A stretch of DNA of 8,367 nucleotides from Flavobacteriales bacterium UBA4011. GTDB lineage: Bacteria > Bacteroidota > Bacteroidia > Flavobacteriales_D > Crocinitomicaceae. Position 1 is the first letter of the stretch; each line of letters starts with the position of its first letter. Positions 5,429-8,367 of the stretch are shown here, piece after piece. The stretch is from positions 1-8,367 of the forward strand of contig DGBF01000029.1 in NCBI GenBank assembly GCA_002384725.1. The letters run 5' to 3'. A program made the position numbers and the translations under genes. Under the pieces are notes generated by a model. It had not been told where the DNA came from and searched no databases. It was given only the letters and a program-made list of their open reading frames with translations.

Positions 5429-7303
5429 ATGGCAGAAAATCAATATACAGAAGACAATATTCGCTCCCTCGATTGGAAGGAACATATTCGTCTGCGACCA
5501 GGAATGTACATCGGAAAACTCGGTGATGGCGCGGCGGCAGACGATGGAATCTATATTCTGATCAAAGAAGTTGTCGACAACAGTATCGATGAGTTCGTCA
5601 TGGGTAACGGAAAGAAAGTCGAAATTAAAATTACCGATGGAAAAGTAACTGTTCGTGACTATGGACGTGGAATTCCGCTTGGGAAAGTCGTCGAAGTTGT
5701 TTCGAAAATGAATACTGGAGGTAAATACGACTCCAAAGCCTTTAAAAAATCAGTTGGATTGAATGGAGTAGGTACCAAGGCTGTGAACGCATTAGCGAGT
5801 CACTTCATGGTTTATGCTGTTCGTGATGGCGAAAAGAAAGGCGCTACATTTTCTAGAGGAGAATTAGTAGAAGAAACCAAAAATGAAAAAACTGATGAAC
5901 TGAACGGCACCTACGTTGAGTTTATTCCCGATATAGCAATATTTAAAAAACACGTTTTCAAGACAGCCTACGTCGATAAAATGATTTGGAATTATTGCTA
6001 CCTAAATCGGGGCTTATCCATTCATTACAACGGACAAAAATTTCAGTCGAAAGATGGACTGAAAGACCTATTGGAAAACAACATGGATGGCGATCCGCTT
6101 TACCCAATTATTCACATCGAAGACGAAGATATTGAGGTGGCTTTTACGCATGGTCGAACATACGGAGAGGACTATTATTCCTTTGTAAACGGTCAGCACA
6201 CTACTCAAGGTGGAACACATCATAGTGCTTTCCGTGAGTCAGTTGCGAAAGTGATCAAGGATTTTTACGGCAAAAATTATGAGGCTTCAGATATCCGTCA
6301 ATCCATCGTTGCTGCGGTTGCTGTAAAAGTGATTGAACCGGTTTTCGAATCGCAAACAAAAACGAAATTAGGTTCACAAGAAATTGAACCAGGCGGAAAG
6401 TCCATGCGGGCATTCATCAATGATTTCTTGAAGGATAAATTAGACAATTACTTACACAAAAATCCGAAAGTTGCCGAAACGATTGAGAAGAAAATCAAGC
6501 AATCGGAGCGTGAGCGAAAAGAGCTTTCTGGAATCCGTAAGATTGCAAGAGATAGAGCAAAGAAATCAAATTTGCACAACAAGAAACTACGTGATTGTCG
6601 CACGCATTTGACGGATTTAAAGGATGATAAGGCAGAAGAAACAACTTTGTTTATCACCGAGGGAGATTCGGCAAGTGGATCAATTACCAAATCCAGAGAT
6701 GTCAACACACAGGCCGTTTTCTCATTGAAAGGTAAGCCGCTGAATAGTTATGGTTTAACCAAGAAAATCGTGTATGAAAACGAAGAATTCAATCTAATTC
6801 AAGCCGCTTTAGACATTGAAGATGACATGGATAATCTGCGTTACAACAAAATCGTAATCGCAACCGATGCCGATGTCGATGGAATGCACATTCGTATGCT
6901 CTTGTTGACTTTCTTCTTGCAATTCTTCCCGGATTTGGTGAAGAGAAATCATGTATATGTCTTGCAAACGCCGCTCTTCAGAGTAAGAAATAAGCAGAAA
7001 ACGATTTATTGTTACTCGGACGAAGAACGCAGAAAAGCCATAGATGCATTGGGTAAAAACCCAGAGATAACACGATTCAAAGGATTGGGAGAGATTTCAC
7101 CTGACGAATTCAAGCATTTCATTGGTAAAGACATTCGTTTAGAGCCAGTTATGCTGACAAAAGACGCGTCGATAGATGAGATTTTATCGTACTACATGGG
7201 GAAAAATACTCCAGCTCGTCAAGAATTTATCATTGACAACTTGCGGGTTGAAGGCGATATTGTAGACGAAGAAGAATCAGAAATTATAGAAAAAGCTTCT
7301 TAG
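5429..7303 (+). CDS. parE: DNA topoisomerase IV subunit B
   Basis: This 624-residue ATPase subunit of topoisomerase IV partners with ParC to decatenate daughter chromosomes and relax supercoils using ATP. GHKL ATPase domain about 10-225: E47 (general base) and N51 in [11 protein letters not shown]77 in DYGRGIP, and the ATP-lid glycines in GLNGVGTKA (110-118). Transducer domain about 230-390 with QTKTKLG (309-315) supplying the ATP-contacting lysine. TOPRIM domain with E411 in [11 protein letters not shown] and D480, D482, D484 in ATDADVDG. C-terminal [13 protein letters not shown] and [10 protein letters not shown] are typical of the subfamily. [11 protein letters not shown], where GyrB has LVEGDSAGG, plus the adjacent parC, distinguish it from gyrase B. 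The ATG at 5429 matches the family start. The stop codon is 3 nt before the parC ATG, indicating a translationally coupled operon. Confidence 0.96.
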   Translation: MAENQYTEDNIRSLDWKEHIRLRPGMYIGKLGDGAAADDGIYILIKEVVDNSIDEFVMGNGKKVEIKITDGKVTVRDYGRGIPLGKVVEVVSKMNTGGKYDSKAFKKSVGLNGVGTKAVNALASHFMVYAVRDGEKKGATFSRGELVEETKNEKTDELNGTYVEFIPDIAIFKKHVFKTAYVDKMIWNYCYLNRGLSIHYNGQKFQSKDGLKDLLENNMDGDPLYPIIHIEDEDIEVAFTHGRTYGEDYYSFVNGQHTTQGGTHHSAFRESVAKVIKDFYGKNYEASDIRQSIVAAVAVKVIEPVFESQTKTKLGSQEIEPGGKSMRAFINDFLKDKLDNYLHKNPKVAETIEKKIKQSERERKELSGIRKIARDRAKKSNLHNKKLRDCRTHLTDLKDDKAEETTLFITEGDSASGSITKSRDVNTQAVFSLKGKPLNSYGLTKKIVYENEEFNLIQAALDIEDDMDNLRYNKIVIATDADVDGMHIRMLLLTFFLQFFPDLVKRNHVYVLQTPLFRVRNKQKTIYCYSDEERRKAIDALGKNPEITRFKGLGEISPDEFKHFIGKDIRLEPVMLTKDASIDEILSYYMGKNTPARQEFIIDNLRVEGDIVDEEESEIIEKAS

Positions 7304-7306
7304 AGA

Positions 7307-8367
7307 ATGGCGGAAGAGGAAAAAGATGAAAACTTGGACAACAACGAGGAGCAGAATAACGAAGAGAATGAAAATTCTTCGGAAGATAGTTCTCTTGGCG
7401 ATCGTCCAATAGATGATAAAATCGTTCCACTGAGCGGTTTGTATGAGAATTGGTTCTTGGATTATGCTTCGTACGTAATTCTGGAAAGAGCCGTTCCCGG
7501 TTTGTATGACGGATTAAAACCCGTTCAACGGCGTATACTTCATTCCATGAAAGAAATGGATGATGGGCGTTACAACAAAGTGGCCAATATCATCGGGAAT
7601 ACCATGAAGTTTCACCCGCACGGTGATGCCTCAATTGGAGATGCCTTGGTGCAACTCGGTCAGAAAGAATTACTGATCGACATGCAAGGAAACTGGGGAA
7701 ACACACTGACAGGTGATGGTGCAGCTGCCCCACGTTACATCGAAGCGCGACTTTCAAAATTCGCAAATCATGTTGTTTTTAACCCGAAAACCACCAATTG
7801 GTTGTCCTCGTATGATGGACGAAACAAAGAACCGGAAAACTTACCGATGAAATTTCCGTTGCTTTTGGCGCAAGGTGCTGAAGGTATTGCGGTTGGATTG
7901 GCGTGTAAGTTTTTACCGCATAATTTTATTGAATTAATTGAACAGTCGATCAACCATTTACGTGGAAAGAAGGTTGAATTAATACCCGATTTCTTGACCG
8001 GAGGAATGGCCGATGTTTCCAACTATAACGATGGTTTGCGAGGAGGAAAGGTTCGAATTCGGGCGAGAATTAAAAAAGAAGACAATAAAACACTGATTAT
8101 CAACGAAATTCCATTTGGAACAACGACAGGTTCATTGATTGAAAGTATAATCAAAGCCAACGACAAAGGGAAGATCAAGGTTAAAAAAATAGAAGACAAT
8201 ACCGCAGCAGAAGTTGAGATTAAAATTCAATTGGCTCCGGGAGTTTCGCCCGATAAAATGATTGATGCGCTTTATGCGTTCACAGATTGTGAGGTGTCAT
8301 ACTCGCCGAATAGTTCGATAATCGACGGTGACACGCCTCGTTTTATGGGGGTTTCGAAGATTTTGAA
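7307..8367 (+). CDS. parC: DNA topoisomerase IV subunit A (3' end beyond window)
   Basis: The first 353 codons of the DNA cleavage and religation subunit are present, open to the window edge; full-length members are usually over 700 residues. After a very acidic, low-complexity tail (about 1-35, mostly Glu, Asp, Asn, Ser) comes the winged-helix core: YASYVILERAVPGLYDGLKPVQRR (about 53-76, shown here as its conserved landmarks AVPGLYDGLKP and QRR), HPHGDASIGD (103-112), QGNWGN (127-132), and catalytic R143-Y144 in AAAPRYIEARLS. Y144 forms the phosphotyrosyl bond with cut DNA. The quinolone-contact position equivalent to E. coli GyrA S83 or ParC S80 is alanine (A108), while the acidic partner is kept (D112). 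The start ATG at 7307 follows the parE stop by 3 nt, so ParE and ParC are probably made in equal amounts. The C-terminal beta-propeller region cannot be assessed. Confidence 0.95.
   Translation, partial: MAEEEKDENLDNNEEQNNEENENSSEDSSLGDRPIDDKIVPLSGLYENWFLDYASYVILERAVPGLYDGLKPVQRRILHSMKEMDDGRYNKVANIIGNTMKFHPHGDASIGDALVQLGQKELLIDMQGNWGNTLTGDGAAAPRYIEARLSKFANHVVFNPKTTNWLSSYDGRNKEPENLPMKFPLLLAQGAEGIAVGLACKFLPHNFIELIEQSINHLRGKKVELIPDFLTGGMADVSNYNDGLRGGKVRIRARIKKEDNKTLIINEIPFGTTTGSLIESIIKANDKGKIKVKKIEDNTAAEVEIKIQLAPGVSPDKMIDALYAFTDCEVSYSPNSSIIDGDTPRFMGVSKIL

Noticed and set aside
5429..7303. Identification as gyrB instead of parE
   Set aside because: [11 protein letters not shown] in the TOPRIM domain and the immediately adjacent parC-type subunit fit topoisomerase IV; GyrB has LVEGDSAGG.

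Overview
The window comes from a Bacteroidota genome, most likely a member of Flavobacteriales. Three things point there. The protein sequences resemble members of this phylum (a ParE with [11 protein letters not shown], a ParC with HPHGDASIGD, a DinB with SSVDEFYID). Several intergenic sequences match the Bacteroidota promoter -7 element TAnnTTTG. Real genes mostly lack Shine-Dalgarno sequences. The species cannot be fixed from the sequence.

Layout: 1-311 is AT-rich DNA with no convincing gene. A tRNA-Leu(GAG) gene lies on the minus strand at 358-439, with its own promoter (455-485) and a strong intrinsic terminator (312-348). Next on the minus strand come two DNA polymerase genes. dinB (Y-family Pol IV, 3602-4819) is upstream and a short 980-residue DnaE-type C-family polymerase (519-3461) is downstream, separated by a 140-bp gap that holds a compound palindrome. 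The 282-bp divergent region 4820-5101 carries a candidate dinB promoter overlapped by a pair of 16-bp direct repeats. On the plus strand follow a 71-residue DUF433 protein (5102-5317) with no toxin partner, then parE (5429-7303) and parC (7307 to the window edge, truncated), which form topoisomerase IV.

The genes fall into two modules. dinB plus the short dnaE look like a translesion or mutagenesis cassette, analogous to the imuB-dnaE2 pairs of other bacteria but with a canonical DinB in the ImuB place and no visible LexA-like or ImuA gene. parE-parC is a housekeeping operon for chromosome decatenation. The DUF433 gene between them looks like an orphan antitoxin-type gene.

Most of the window is ordinary. 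The parts most worth a second look are the repeat pair at the dinB promoter, the degenerate PHP site and altered clamp motif of the accessory DnaE, the palindrome between the two polymerase genes, and the orphan DUF433 gene. I see no CRISPR array, insertion sequence, or clearly novel multi-gene system.
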